Source of the DNA: Rhodovulum marinum
GTDB lineage: Bacteria; Pseudomonadota; Alphaproteobacteria; Rhodobacterales; Rhodobacteraceae
Reading direction: 5' to 3'
Length of the DNA: 64,000 nt
NCBI RefSeq assembly: GCF_004343075.1
Contig: NZ_SLXP01000009.1
Span: 62,001 to 126,000, forward strand
Part shown: positions 41,439-51,172 of the stretch, in pieces
Layout of the letters: the number at the start of each line of letters is the position of its first letter
Numbering within the stretch: the first letter of the stretch is position 1
Position numbers and translations under genes: made by a program
The notes under the pieces: generated by a model
What the model was told of the DNA's origin: nothing
What the model saw: the letters and a program-made list of their open reading frames with translations, nothing else
Databases searched by the model: none

Positions 41439-42809
41439 TCAAAGCTGATGAACGCTGTGCAGGGCGGGCACGACGACCTGCTTGTCCTTCAGCGCATCTT
41501 GCAATGCGGTCATGGCCTTGTGCTCGCCATGAACCAGAAAGGTCCGCTTGGCCGGCCCGACCTTGCCATGCCAGTCGATCAGGTCACGCCGCCCGGCATG
41601 GGCGGAAAAGCCGTTGATCGTATGAACCTTGGCGCGCACCGGGATATGGTCGCCGAACAGTTTTACCGATTTCGCGCCCTCGACGATGATCCGCGCCAGC
41701 GTGCCCTCGGCGGCAAAGCCCACGAAGATCACGGAACAATCGCTATGCGCGAGGTTGTGGCGCAAGTGGTGGCGCACCCGCCCACCCGTGCACATGCCCG
41801 AGCCGGCCATGATGACGGCACCGGACCGGATGCGGTTCAGCGCCATCGACTCGGATGCGTCACGGGTGAAATGCAACTCGGGCAGGTGGAATGGATCGCC
41901 GCCGTGGCGCAGCATCTCGGCGACCTCGGGTTTCATCGCCTCCGGGTGGCGCTGAAAGATGCGGGTCGCGGAAATCGCCATCGGGGAATCGAGAAAGACC
42001 TGCAAGGAGTCGCGCAGCGCACCCGCCTCCATTGCCTCGCGCATGAAGAACAGCAATTCCTGCGCGCGTTCCAGCGCGAAGGTCGGGATGATCACGTTGC
42101 CGCCGCGCGCCTCGGCATCGGCGATCGCGTCCTGCAACTCGGCCACGGAGGCGGCCAGCCGCCGGTGATCGCGGTCGCCATAAGTCGTTTCCATGACCAC
42201 GGCATCCACGTCGCTTGGCGGGGCCGGCGCGTTCAGCAGCGGCCGTTCGCTGGGCCCGATATCGCCGGAAAACAGAATGCGTTTGCGGCGGTCGTCCTCG
42301 GTCAGCTCCAGCAGGATGCTGGCCGAGCCCAGGATATGGCCCGCATCGTGAACGGTGGCCGTCACGCCCTCGGCCAGGCGTATCGGCTTGCCATAGGCGG
42401 CGACACGGCCAAAACGGTCCAGGCTGTCGACCGCATCCATCGTATCGTAAAGCGGCTCGCGCGGTTCGCCGTGGCGGTGATGGTGCCTTGCCTCTTCCTC
42501 GTGCAGGTGGGCTGAATCCAGCAGAACCAGCCGGGTCAGGTCGCGGGTGGCCGCAGTGCAGATCACCTCGCCGCGAAAGCCGCGCTTGACCAGCAGCGGG
42601 ATACGCCCGCAATGGTCCAGATGGGCATGGGTCAGCAGCAAAAAATCGACCTCGGCGGGGTCGAATCCGAAGGGCGCGGCATTGTCCGCATGCAATTCGT
42701 GCGAACCCTGGAACATGCCGCAATCCACCAGGATCACCTTGCCCGCCGCGCGCAACAGGTGGCAGGATCCGGTAACACCGCCGGCGGCGCCGTGAAATTC
42801 AACCTGCAT
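41439..42809 (-). CDS. Beta-CASP metallo-beta-lactamase-fold RNase
   Basis: The 456-residue protein has the metal site HAHLDH (61-66), later metal ligands in HDAGHILGSAS and FSGDIG, a beta-CASP insert (METTYGDR, IPTFALERAQELL, GSGMCTGGRV) and the final INGFSAHAGR and VHGEH motifs. It belongs to the CPSF/YSH1-like exonuclease group (COG1236). It probably cleaves RNA; its biological target is unknown. The start is the ATG at 42809, overlapping the LOG gene by 11 bases. Confidence 0.92.
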   Translation of the reverse strand: MQVEFHGAAGGVTGSCHLLRAAGKVILVDCGMFQGSHELHADNAAPFGFDPAEVDFLLLTHAHLDHCGRIPLLVKRGFRGEVICTAATRDLTRLVLLDSAHLHEEEARHHHRHGEPREPLYDTMDAVDSLDRFGRVAAYGKPIRLAEGVTATVHDAGHILGSASILLELTEDDRRKRILFSGDIGPSERPLLNAPAPPSDVDAVVMETTYGDRDHRRLAASVAELQDAIADAEARGGNVIIPTFALERAQELLFFMREAMEAGALRDSLQVFLDSPMAISATRIFQRHPEAMKPEVAEMLRHGGDPFHLPELHFTRDASESMALNRIRSGAVIMAGSGMCTGGRVRHHLRHNLAHSDCSVIFVGFAAEGTLARIIVEGAKSVKLFGDHIPVRAKVHTINGFSAHAGRRDLIDWHGKVGPAKRTFLVHGEHKAMTALQDALKDKQVVVPALHSVHQL

Positions 42810-43782
42810 CCTCTTCCCTCCCTGTCGTTCCACCCGTCAGTGGTTTGCCCGCCCGGTCGTACCAGCGCCGGATATCGTCCCAGATTTCCTCGGCCGTCTC
42901 GGCGTACCAGAAAAGCTCTCGGTCCTCGGGATCGATCACGCCCTCTTCGACCAGGAAATCCGGATCGAAGGCGCGCGACCAATACGCCCGGCCCACCAGG
43001 ATGACGGGCACGGGGGCGATCTTGCGGGTCTGGATCAGGGTCAGCGTCTCGAACAGTTCGTCCAGTGTGCCATAGCCCCCCGGGAACACCACGAGCGCCC
43101 GTGCCCGCAGCAGGAAATGCAGCTTTCGCACCGCGAAATAATGGAACCGAAAGCAAAGCCCGGGCGTCAGGTAGGGGTTCGGGTATTGCTCATGCGGCAG
43201 GCTGATGTTGAGCCCGACCGTCCGGGCGCCGACATCCCGGGCACCGCGGTTCGCCGCCTCCATCATGCCTGGACCGCCGCCGGTGGCAACGACAAGGCAA
43301 TTGCCCTCAGATCCCTCGGCGTGCCCGACCGTGCGGCCGAAGTCGCGCGCGACATCGTAGTAATGGCTTTTCGCAACGATCCGCTGCGCGATACGCAGGC
43401 TCTTCTTCAGCCCCTCATCATCCGGTTTGGCATTCAGTGCGGCCTCTATCTCCTCAGCCCTTTTCAAGGCCGCTTTGGGTTCCGGTATACGGGTGCCGCC
43501 GAAAACGACGATCGTGTGCGCAATCCCCGCCGCCTCCAGCAGCTTCTCGGCCTTCATGTAATCCAGGTGCAGCCGTAGTCCCCGCGTACCATCGTGGGAC
43601 AGGAACTCGACATCCTGATCCGCGAGGCGATATTCGGGACTGTCGAGGATCGCCGCCACCAGCCCGGGGGCCGAGGGGTCCTCGTGACCCGGTTTCGGCG
43701 TTTTCCAAGGCAGATCGGAGCGCCGCCGTTCCGGGTGCGCCGGCCCGGGTTTCGCCTGCATTGCTTTCGGCTCGTCTGGCAA
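42799..43782 (-). CDS. LOG family (TIGR00730) Rossmann-fold protein
   Basis: The 327-residue protein has an N-terminal extension followed by the LOG domain, with VVFGGTRIP, GGGPGMMEAANRGA and the PGGYGTLDELFE active-site motif. LOG-type enzymes cleave nucleoside 5'-monophosphate N-glycosidic bonds (cytokinin activation in plants); older databases call them lysine decarboxylase-like. It is cotranscribed with the downstream nuclease, suggesting a nucleotide or RNA-related role. Substrate is inferred. Confidence 0.88.
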   Translation of the reverse strand: MPDEPKAMQAKPGPAHPERRRSDLPWKTPKPGHEDPSAPGLVAAILDSPEYRLADQDVEFLSHDGTRGLRLHLDYMKAEKLLEAAGIAHTIVVFGGTRIPEPKAALKRAEEIEAALNAKPDDEGLKKSLRIAQRIVAKSHYYDVARDFGRTVGHAEGSEGNCLVVATGGGPGMMEAANRGARDVGARTVGLNISLPHEQYPNPYLTPGLCFRFHYFAVRKLHFLLRARALVVFPGGYGTLDELFETLTLIQTRKIAPVPVILVGRAYWSRAFDPDFLVEEGVIDPEDRELFWYAETAEEIWDDIRRWYDRAGKPLTGGTTGREEDAG

Positions 43783-43875
43783 GAACGCGCCCCTCCCAAA
43801 TGTTCATCAAAGCACGGATGCCGCTGCGTCGCCCTTGATTTGCCTCAAGAGGGACCGGCGGAACGGACGCGAACG

Positions 43876-44237
43876 TGCCAATCGGCATTGAGCCGTGACC
43901 TCGTATGGGTGCCCGATATTGGCCCACTTGGGCCTGAACTGGCCCGGCGCTGCGTCGACCCCATGTAACGCAGCGGCGACGGGCCTGCGGGGGGTCCGCT
44001 TGCGCCAAGATCTGTTCTTGAAGCGCCTGCTTTCGTTGCCGGTCCGGACGATCTCAAAGTGATGCGTCTGGCGATCGAGGAGCGCGGTGGTCATCTTGGC
44101 ATCAACGAGCGGACCAGCGTTATCATCACAACCAATCTCAGCGCAGCGAATGGGCGACACTCTTCGGCGATGCAAAGATGACCACCGCGCTCCTCGATCT
44201 CCTCACCCACCGCTGCCACATCCGAGAATCCAAGTGA
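43876..44237. mobile_element. IS21-family remnants (two inverted istB 3' fragments)
   Basis: On the minus strand 44008-44103 encodes DAKMTTALLDRQTHHFEIVR followed by TGNESRRFKNRS, the C-terminus of an IstB ATPase. On the plus strand 44104-44237 encodes NERTSVIITTNLS, a frameshift, then EWATLFGDAKMTTALLDLLT up to a TGA. The two share a 31-base inverted repeat (44073-44103 and 44169-44199) with one mismatch. Sequence at 43876-44007 may be an IS21 end. Both copies are 5'-truncated and dead. Confidence 0.75.
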
Positions 44238-44292
44238 TTCGACGAACACCGGCGTGAACCGGCGCGGCCGCAAACCCGACGCTGTTCCAAGA

Positions 44293-45306
44293 TCAGTGCC
44301 CGTACCTACTGCGTGCTATCATGGCGCGAAGTTTCCAGACCCGCCGACGAAAGCCATTCCAGCGTTCGACCTGGATATACTTGGCCACCTCGGCGGGGGG
44401 CACGAAGCGCGTTCGGGCGGCATGAACCTGCCCGTCGTCAATGGCACGCATCGCGTCGACGACGCGGGACAGGATCACGTCGCGACGCGCGCTGCGCGCA
44501 TCCGAGGTCTTGCCGAATGTCGGGAAGGTCGGGTTCGGGTTCACCTCGAATATCACGGGCTTTCCGTCGCATAGGCCATAGTCGATCCGGCCGAATTGCA
44601 GACCTGCCAGGTCGGTCGCCGCCAGAAGCGCCTCGCGATGCGGGTTGTCGCGCACGAAGTCCAGCTCTTCGGCGGCGAAATCCGCGGTCTTCCGGCTGAT
44701 CGAGGATTTCACCACCCAATGCGGACTGCGCAGGATGTGTTGCGGGATGATCGCGTCTCCGATCCTGAAGGCGCCGTATTTGCGAAACAGGCCATCGCTG
44801 TCCGGGCGGGTTTCGAAACTGACCGCGATGTGCCGTTTCAACGGCCGCCCGGCATCGCGCATCGCCCGAAGTTCTGCATCCAGTTCGTCCGCAGAGTGGA
44901 TCAGACCTGATTCCGCGCCCAGGCAGCCATCCTCGAGCCGCAGGAACACCGGAAAGCGGGAGGGGCGGTCGCCAGCCTCGAGCCGGGTCACCTCGACCGG
45001 GTTCAACCCGGCCGCATGCAACTTGCGCAACAGGGCATACCGCTCGCATGCGGTGCACGGATGGTTGAGGATGCGTGTTCGCGGGTTTTCATGGCGCGCC
45101 GCTTGGGCAATGGCGGCTGCCGCGGCAAGTTGGAACCCGTCCAGGAACTCGAAATCGGAAAAGATCAGTGTCCCGGTCGGAAAGGACAACCGCCGAAACG
45201 CGTCCTGGTAGGTGACGACCCTGAGAAAAGGCAGATGCCGCCCCGCGCTTGCCAGCAGCTTTCGCGACGGGTTCAGGTTCAACTCGTGAACGAAGAAGGT
45301 GATCAT
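44293..45306 (-). CDS. RimK/ATP-grasp-like protein of unknown function
   Basis: The 337-residue protein starts at 45306 (MITFFVHELNLNPSRKLLAS). It has a pre-ATP-grasp domain (TGTLIFSDFEFLDGFQLAAA, RILNHPCTACERYALLRKL) and an ATP-grasp-like half with FRKYGAFRIGDAIIP, GLQFGRIDYGLCDGKPVIFE and the metal-binding EVNPNPTFP. The C-terminus is basic. Such enzymes ligate carboxylates to amines or thiols, but the substrate is unknown. It is divergent from a methyltransferase gene 424 bases away, a possible functional pair. Confidence 0.75.
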   Translation of the reverse strand: MITFFVHELNLNPSRKLLASAGRHLPFLRVVTYQDAFRRLSFPTGTLIFSDFEFLDGFQLAAAAAIAQAARHENPRTRILNHPCTACERYALLRKLHAAGLNPVEVTRLEAGDRPSRFPVFLRLEDGCLGAESGLIHSADELDAELRAMRDAGRPLKRHIAVSFETRPDSDGLFRKYGAFRIGDAIIPQHILRSPHWVVKSSISRKTADFAAEELDFVRDNPHREALLAATDLAGLQFGRIDYGLCDGKPVIFEVNPNPTFPTFGKTSDARSARRDVILSRVVDAMRAIDDGQVHAARTRFVPPAEVAKYIQVERWNGFRRRVWKLRAMIARSRYGH

Positions 45307-45730
45307 GCCGTGTGAACGCCCTTTGGGCACGAGCCGGATGCCGTCACGTTGCGGGCGTTGCGCGAAGAGTGCAAGCCCGCCACCGCAGGCGCACATGCGG
45401 CAAATCGGGAATTGGACTTCGCCGCCGACTGGGATTTGATGAGGCGGAAAAACGATTAGGACTCAAGGATGAACGCCGCCGCCACCGTCGAACCGAACCG
45501 GCCCCTCGAGCCGAACGGGCTGGCCATCCGAGTGATCGGCCCCGTCGGCGGCCGAGCCGAAGAAAATCGGCCAAGGGCATGCGTGGGCCCCGGTGCTCTG
45601 GAACGCAATATCGGCTGGCAGGTCTTGTGGGAGGGAAAGACGGGTGACTGCCGCATCCGTGCATCTGGCGGCTTTCTTCCAAAACGGCAGATCGGTTGCG
45701 TCTGTGCTGAAGGATAACGCGAGCCTCGCA
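45307..45730. other. 424-base divergent gap between ATP-grasp and methyltransferase genes
   Basis: It should hold both promoters. An 82-codon frame at 45469-45717 (MNAAATVEPNRPLEPNG...) starts with ATG but has an AAGG directly touching the start and no recognisable content, so I do not call it. I see no strong promoter pair or repeat here. Confidence 0.4.
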
Positions 45731-46570
45731 ATGCACCCGACCGAACCGCTAGACGACTTGGCGCGGTTCTCTTTCGAACATGCGGGCAATCTGTGTGAAA
45801 AGGAACATGGCTGCCTGGCCTATCACCGCGCCTGGAGCGTGATCCGCCTGTTGCTGAGGAACGGGGCGGTGCCGGCGGGGACGGATTTCTTTGCCGAGGG
45901 GCTGGCGCGGGCGGCCGTCGATGGTCGGTGCCGGGTGCTTTTGTCGGGGGCCGCCGACAGCGGGCTTGCGGCCATGGTGCTGGGTGCGCTTGCGCGGTGC
46001 GGGCTGAGCGGCGAACTGGTGCTGGCGGAACGCTGCGCCACCCCGATCGAACAGAACCGGCGTCTCGCGGCGCATCTGGGGCGCGGGATCGAACTTCATC
46101 ACGGCAACATCCTGGACCTGGATTGTGCCGCAGTCGATGCGGTTGTCGCCCACAGTTTTCTGAATTTCCTTCCGGCGGAATTGCGCCCGGACCTCGTTGC
46201 CACCTGGGCCAGGGTCCTGCGTCCCGGCGGTCTTCTCCTGCTCCATCAGAAGCTGGGCGATCTGGTCTGGCATCTCGATGCGGCGGCGCTCCAGGCGAAC
46301 CGTCAGCGACTGGAGGCCGCGGCGCTGGCGCGCGGGTACAGGCCCGAGACGGTGCAGGCAATCGGCACGGCCGGACACGCGTTCTGGACGCGCCCGCGCG
46401 TAACGCCATCGACGCGCGACTCCGAGCTGCGCGAGATGTTGGCCCGTTCGGGCCTTGAATGCCTGTCGGTGAACGGGCTTGACCGGCTTTCGGTGCAATC
46501 GCCGTCCTATGTGCCGGGGATCTCGCCCGAAATCCGGCAAAGCCTGATCGTGGCGCGCCGTCCGTTGTGA
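45731..46570 (+). CDS. Class I SAM-dependent methyltransferase
   Basis: The start at 45731 (MHPTEPLDDLARFSFEHAGN) is preferred to upstream in-frame starts because the fold begins here. The 279-residue protein has a Rossmann methyltransferase core: RVLLSGAADSGLAAMVLGAL (motif I region, about 68-87), LVLAERCATPIEQNRRLAAH, GNILDLDCAAVDAVVAHSFL (motif IV) and WARVLRPGGLLLLHQ (post-motif). A helical N-terminal extension may bind substrate. The substrate is unknown. It is convergent with the TctA-type gene and divergent from the ATP-grasp gene. Confidence 0.82.
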   Translation: MHPTEPLDDLARFSFEHAGNLCEKEHGCLAYHRAWSVIRLLLRNGAVPAGTDFFAEGLARAAVDGRCRVLLSGAADSGLAAMVLGALARCGLSGELVLAERCATPIEQNRRLAAHLGRGIELHHGNILDLDCAAVDAVVAHSFLNFLPAELRPDLVATWARVLRPGGLLLLHQKLGDLVWHLDAAALQANRQRLEAAALARGYRPETVQAIGTAGHAFWTRPRVTPSTRDSELREMLARSGLECLSVNGLDRLSVQSPSYVPGISPEIRQSLIVARRPL

Positions 46571-46588
46571 CGCTTCCCTTCCTTACGT

Positions 46589-48553
46589 TCAGGCCGGCAA
46601 GACAGGCACGATCGGCGCCGGCAGGTCGAGAACCGCGACGCGGTCGAGATAAAGCGTGACAACAACCACGGTCACAAGCGCGGCGGCCACGACCAAAGCC
46701 AGCCGGCGCAAGGCGTTGCCCTGCCGCAATGACGGCAGCATCCAGAACAGAACCAGCCCGCCGCACGCGAGCGGAAGGCCGAAAAGCAGCGTCAGCCCAG
46801 GTGCGATTGCCACAAGCAGGAGCGGCAGCCGATGCGATGCCGGCAGGAACGGCCTTTCCTTGCCCGATCCGCCCGCGAGAGAAGGCGCAAAAGCCTGCGC
46901 AAGGGCCAGCGCGGCGAAGGTGCCCAGCGTCACGAAGCACACCCCCAAGGCATAGCCCGAATAGGCCCGCCCACCGGTCAACGCGATCCCGGCGAAAAGC
47001 GCGACACCGCATCCCAGAAGGATCGTCACGCCCCGATCCGCGATGCTGGCGCGCTGGACCTCCGAGGCTCCGTGTCGTGGCCGCGTCACCATCCAGACCA
47101 CCGAAAGGAGCGTCAGCGCGATGATGACCCAGGCGAGGGGACGCGAGCCTAAGTCAAGCCGGTCCACCGCATGAAGCTGGCATACCAGGGCAAGATTGCT
47201 TTCCAGGCTGGGCCCAAGCACGAAGGCGATGACGAACGGCACGCGCGGCCAGTCGAGACGGCGGAACGCATAGCCCAGGGCGGCAAAGCCCACGGCGACG
47301 AACAGATCGGAGACGAGGCCGTCAATCTGCACCACCGTCACCAAACCGACCACGATGACCGGCAACGCGATGCGGTCGATCGGCAACCGCGTAAGACGGG
47401 ACAGTCCGGGCACAAGCGCCAACCCCAGCGCAGAGGTCAACAGGTTCGAGGCGAGCAAGGCGAAAATCAACGTGAAGGTGAAAGGCAGATCCGCGCCCAG
47501 CATGGCGCTTCCGGGAACGAAACCGTGGATCGCCAGCACGGTAAGCAGGAAGACCCCGCCCTCGCTGCCCGGCACGCCCAGCGCCAGCACCGGCAGGAGC
47601 GAGCCGCCATCCTTTGCATCGACGGCGGCCTCGGGGCCGATCACGCCGCGGATGTCGCCCTTGCCGAAACCGGAGCGGTCGCCGCGCGCTGTCTGTACCG
47701 TCTGGCCATAGGCGACGAACCCCGCCACCGTTCCACCCACGCCGGGAATGATGCCGACGAGCAGGCCGATCAGCGAGGCACGCAGCACCAGCGCGCGTTC
47801 CTTGAGCACCCCAAGCACGCCCCCGCGCGTCGTGTCGTCGGGCGCGGCGTGCCGTGGAACTGCCTTCAGGTCGTGGCATTTGCGCCAGGACAACACCTCG
47901 GACAACGTGAAGAAGCCAAGCAGCATCGCCCCTTGCGCAAGCCCGTCGCTGATCTCGAACCGGCCGAAGGTCCAGCGCGGCTGGCTGGTTGTCGGATCGC
48001 TTCCGACCATGGCCAGAAGCAGGCCAAGACCGGTCGCCGCAAAGGCCTTGAGCGGCCTGCCATTGAGCACGGCGATGATCGTGGCAAGCCCCCAGACCGC
48101 CAGTGCCGCGCGTTCCAGGGGGCCGATCTGCAGCAACAAGGGCCGGATCGCAGGCAGAAGCAGGATCAGAACCACCACGCCGAAGACCGAGCCCAACGCC
48201 GAGGCCGTGGCCGCTGCGGCCAGGGCGGTGCGGGGCCGGCCGGCATGGGCCATCGGGTGCCCATCCAGCAAGGTGACGGAACTTGCGGCATTTCCGGGGA
48301 TCCCGAAGAGGATCGCCGTGACCGACCCCATGAACGTCGCACCGCCCGTCAACGCGCCGAACAAAAGCAGAACCTGCACCGGTTCCCAATGCAGCGTCAG
48401 TACCACCATCACCGCCGCCAGGCTTGCCGCGCCGATCCCGGGCAGGAACGAAACGGTCATCGCCAGAACGGTGCCCAGAACCGGTATCAGGACATTCGGC
48501 CAGCTGAAGACGTTCTGCAGGCCGATCCCAAGCGCAGTGATCGTGTCAGGCAT
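46589..48553 (-). CDS. Fused TctA-TctB tripartite tricarboxylate transporter membrane protein
   Basis: The 654-residue protein has the TctA part (about 1-495) with FLPGIGAASLAAVMVVLTL, IPGNAASSVTLLDGHPMA and GIIPGVGGTVAGFVAYGQT, then a TctB-like four-helix part (about 515-640, GVTILLGCGVALFAGIAL). Normally TctB is a separate small protein, so this is a fusion. With the upstream TctC-like receptor it would import a carboxylate using the ion gradient. If Na+-coupled it would use the gradient produced by the nearby N-ATPase; that link is inference. Confidence 0.9.
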   Translation of the reverse strand: MPDTITALGIGLQNVFSWPNVLIPVLGTVLAMTVSFLPGIGAASLAAVMVVLTLHWEPVQVLLLFGALTGGATFMGSVTAILFGIPGNAASSVTLLDGHPMAHAGRPRTALAAAATASALGSVFGVVVLILLLPAIRPLLLQIGPLERAALAVWGLATIIAVLNGRPLKAFAATGLGLLLAMVGSDPTTSQPRWTFGRFEISDGLAQGAMLLGFFTLSEVLSWRKCHDLKAVPRHAAPDDTTRGGVLGVLKERALVLRASLIGLLVGIIPGVGGTVAGFVAYGQTVQTARGDRSGFGKGDIRGVIGPEAAVDAKDGGSLLPVLALGVPGSEGGVFLLTVLAIHGFVPGSAMLGADLPFTFTLIFALLASNLLTSALGLALVPGLSRLTRLPIDRIALPVIVVGLVTVVQIDGLVSDLFVAVGFAALGYAFRRLDWPRVPFVIAFVLGPSLESNLALVCQLHAVDRLDLGSRPLAWVIIALTLLSVVWMVTRPRHGASEVQRASIADRGVTILLGCGVALFAGIALTGGRAYSGYALGVCFVTLGTFAALALAQAFAPSLAGGSGKERPFLPASHRLPLLLVAIAPGLTLLFGLPLACGGLVLFWMLPSLRQGNALRRLALVVAAALVTVVVVTLYLDRVAVLDLPAPIVPVLPA

Positions 48554-48574
48554 GGCAGCGGCGTGCAGCGTCGC

Positions 48575-49627
48575 TCAGGGGCGCAGCTGCGTCGCCACCT
48601 CGTCGAGAAGCGGGGCCGCCCGCGAATAAGCCTCCAGCTTGTTTTCGAAGATTCTTTCAGCCTCCTGCGCGCCGATCGGCGTCACATCCCGGCCTTGTGC
48701 CTGTGCGGCATCGCGGAAATCAGGCGAGACCAGCGCCGCGTCGAAGATCGCATTCAGGCAGACCTGTACATCATCCGGCACCGCGGCCGAGTTCATCAGG
48801 ATGCGGGCGCCCGAGGAGAGCGACACCGCAAGCTGTGCGATCTTCTGCCGTTCGGCGCGTTCCGCTTCGGGCAGGCCCGCGGTCAGATGCGCGACAAGTC
48901 CGCCCTCGCCGGCGAGCCAAGGTACATCCGGCAGCATGGGATCGGGTCCGTCGGACAGCACGAGAAGCACCTTCAGATCGCCGGATTTCATCGCCCGGAG
49001 CGCGGTTCCCTTGGCTTTCGACGTGAAATCGGTCTCGCCCCGCAGGACCGCCGCGAACTGATCTCCGCTTCCGGCGTAACCGGCCACCAGCCGGACCGTG
49101 TGCCCCGTGGCCATCGCCGGCAGTCCGACGGTTCCCAGGTTCGCCTCGACTGAGGAAACCGCCGCCACAAGCGGCCCGGCATCGGGGTCCATCAGATTTA
49201 GATCGGGGCGCCCGACCCAAGCCTCCGGTTCGACCTGGACAATACCAAGGGCCCGAAAATCCTGCGGCGTCTTGCCAAGCGAAGGATCTTCGAGCAGTTC
49301 GGCGACGATATCGCCTGCGTTGTCTATGAGAACCGCGTAATCATCCGACGGCGCATTCGCCACACGCAAGAGCGCCGCCTTGCCACCGCCGCCCGGCATG
49401 TTGGACACCCGCACCGTCACGCCGCCGATCCGTTCAAGTTCGGGCGCAAGGCTGCGCGCATAGATATCGAACCCACCCCCGGCCGCATTCGGCACCACGA
49501 GGGTCAGGCGCTGACCCTTCATCCGGTCGGCACATCCCGACGGAAGGGTAGCATCTGCACGAACCTCGGAAACGAACAGAGGCGCAAGCGCAAACACGAG
49601 GCCGGCTGCGAAGACCTTCAAGACCAT
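48575..49627 (-). CDS. TctC-like (Bug family) periplasmic solute receptor
   Basis: The 350-residue protein starts at 49627 with a signal peptide (MVLKVFAAGLVFALAPLFVS). Motifs typical of the Bug receptor fold include LTLVVPNAAGGGFDIYARSL, VRVSNMPGGGGKAALLRVAN and GLPAMATGHTVRLVAGY. It lies 21 bases upstream of the TctAB-type gene on the same strand and supplies its ligand. An odd feature is a pair of cysteines (SGCADRM near residue 32, VCLNAIF near 295) that may form a disulfide. The ligand is unknown. Confidence 0.85.
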   Translation of the reverse strand: MVLKVFAAGLVFALAPLFVSEVRADATLPSGCADRMKGQRLTLVVPNAAGGGFDIYARSLAPELERIGGVTVRVSNMPGGGGKAALLRVANAPSDDYAVLIDNAGDIVAELLEDPSLGKTPQDFRALGIVQVEPEAWVGRPDLNLMDPDAGPLVAAVSSVEANLGTVGLPAMATGHTVRLVAGYAGSGDQFAAVLRGETDFTSKAKGTALRAMKSGDLKVLLVLSDGPDPMLPDVPWLAGEGGLVAHLTAGLPEAERAERQKIAQLAVSLSSGARILMNSAAVPDDVQVCLNAIFDAALVSPDFRDAAQAQGRDVTPIGAQEAERIFENKLEAYSRAAPLLDEVATQLRP

Positions 49628-49906
49628 GATGCCTGATCCACCTTTTCTTCCCGGTTTGGCGATACCGCCCCTGACCTGCTGCATGGTGGTTTCATTCTCA
49701 AAACAACAGACTGCAGGCTGAAATCGGTAGTGGGCTTCATCGTCCGGGGCAAGCACGCCTGGCGTCGCGGCTTCGATTTGTCAAATCGATCGGCGCCTGT
49801 GCGGCGGCGTTCGGGCACTGCCAGCCGGGCGGCAAAGGCACCGTGCCGCGCCCCCGGGCGTACGTCTGACCGGCGGCCATGGTGGTGCCACGGCCCCGGG
49901 GCGGGG

Positions 49907-51172
49907 TCAGGGTGTGGCGCCCGCAGCCGGGGAAACGTGCAGCCGTCCCGCGGCAAGCGCCGAGGCCGCCACCATCAGGGCAGCGGCGCCAAGCATCAGC
50001 GGCAGGCCACCGGCCGCGTAGGTCAGCCCGGACAGGACGGTGCCGACAAGCCGCCCGGCGGCATTGGCCATGTAATAGAAGCCGACATCCATCGTCACCC
50101 TTTCGTCCCGGCTGAAGGCGAGGATCAGGTAGGAATGCAGCGACGAATTGACCGCGAACAACGCGCCGAAGGCCAGGAGCCCCGTAACCAGCGTGGCGGT
50201 CAGCCATGGTGACGGGCCGTCGGCCAGCAGGGCGGCGCCCGTCAACACCGCGGGCACGGCCGCCAGCGCCCAGGCCCAGCCGCGCGCCGCGGCGATCAGG
50301 GCGGCCTCGGGGCGGGTGCCCGCGCGCAAGAGCCGGGGCGCAAAGGCCTGCACCGCGCCGTACAGGATGATCCAGCCGGCCATGAAACCGCCGATCAGGA
50401 AAAAGGCCGCGCGGTTGCCCGCCTCGGTCCCATCCGAAAGCACCGCGTAGAAATAGACCGGGATACCGACCACGAACCACACGTCGCGCGCCCCGAACAG
50501 CACCACGCGGGCCGCCGAAAGCCAGTTGACGTTCCGCGATGTCGAAAAGACCTGCGCGAATTTCGCCCCCTTGCGTCCCCGGGGCAGCCCCGGTGGCATG
50601 GCGATCAGGACCGCAACCAGGATCGCCGCCAGAACGGTCGCCATGGCCAGAACCGCCCAGGTGAACCCGAATGTCGCCAAAAGCGCCGCCCCCAGCAGAA
50701 AGCCCAGCCCCTTCACCGCGTTCTTGGACCCCGTCAGCGCGGCGACCCAGCGAAACAGGCCGTCTCCGCCCTTCGGCGCCAGCAGCTTGACCGCCGACTT
50801 GGCGGACATCTTGGCCAGGTCCTTGGCGACCCCGCTTGCGCCCTGCACCGCCATCACATAGGCGACCGAAAGGCCGATCGCCCAATCGGGGTTCAACCCC
50901 GCCAGCGCGATCAGCGCCGCCACCTGGATGCCCAACCCCGCATAGAGCGTCGATGCCAGTCCGAAACGCGCCGCCAGCCAGCCCGCAGACAGGTTGGTGA
51001 GAATGCCCGCGATTTCATAGAGCACGAACAACCAGGCCAACTGGATCGGCGTAAACCCGAGGGTGTGAAAATGCAGAAGCACCAGCATCCTGAGCGCGCC
51101 ATCGGTCAGCATGAACGCCCAGTAGGCCACGGTAACCGCGACATAGGCCGACAGGCCGTCGGATCGGCTCAC
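49907..51172 (-). CDS. arsJ: ArsJ-type organoarsenical efflux MFS transporter
   Basis: The 421-residue, 12-helix MFS protein has [20 protein letters not shown] near the N-terminus, [20 protein letters not shown] after helix 4 and [20 protein letters not shown] near helix 10, typical of ArsJ. It exports 1-arseno-3-phosphoglycerate, which then breaks down to arsenate outside. The start overlaps the GAPDH stop by four bases; GAPDH and the upstream ArsR-ArsC gene complete the operon. Confidence 0.92.
   Translation of the reverse strand: MSRSDGLSAYVAVTVAYWAFMLTDGALRMLVLLHFHTLGFTPIQLAWLFVLYEIAGILTNLSAGWLAARFGLASTLYAGLGIQVAALIALAGLNPDWAIGLSVAYVMAVQGASGVAKDLAKMSAKSAVKLLAPKGGDGLFRWVAALTGSKNAVKGLGFLLGAALLATFGFTWAVLAMATVLAAILVAVLIAMPPGLPRGRKGAKFAQVFSTSRNVNWLSAARVVLFGARDVWFVVGIPVYFYAVLSDGTEAGNRAAFFLIGGFMAGWIILYGAVQAFAPRLLRAGTRPEAALIAAARGWAWALAAVPAVLTGAALLADGPSPWLTATLVTGLLAFGALFAVNSSLHSYLILAFSRDERVTMDVGFYYMANAAGRLVGTVLSGLTYAAGGLPLMLGAAALMVAASALAAGRLHVSPAAGATP

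Noticed and set aside
45469-45717. 82-codon plus-strand frame before the methyltransferase gene
   Set aside because: The ribosome-site-like AAGG touches the start codon, no helix, signal or motif is visible, and GC-rich DNA yields such frames by chance.
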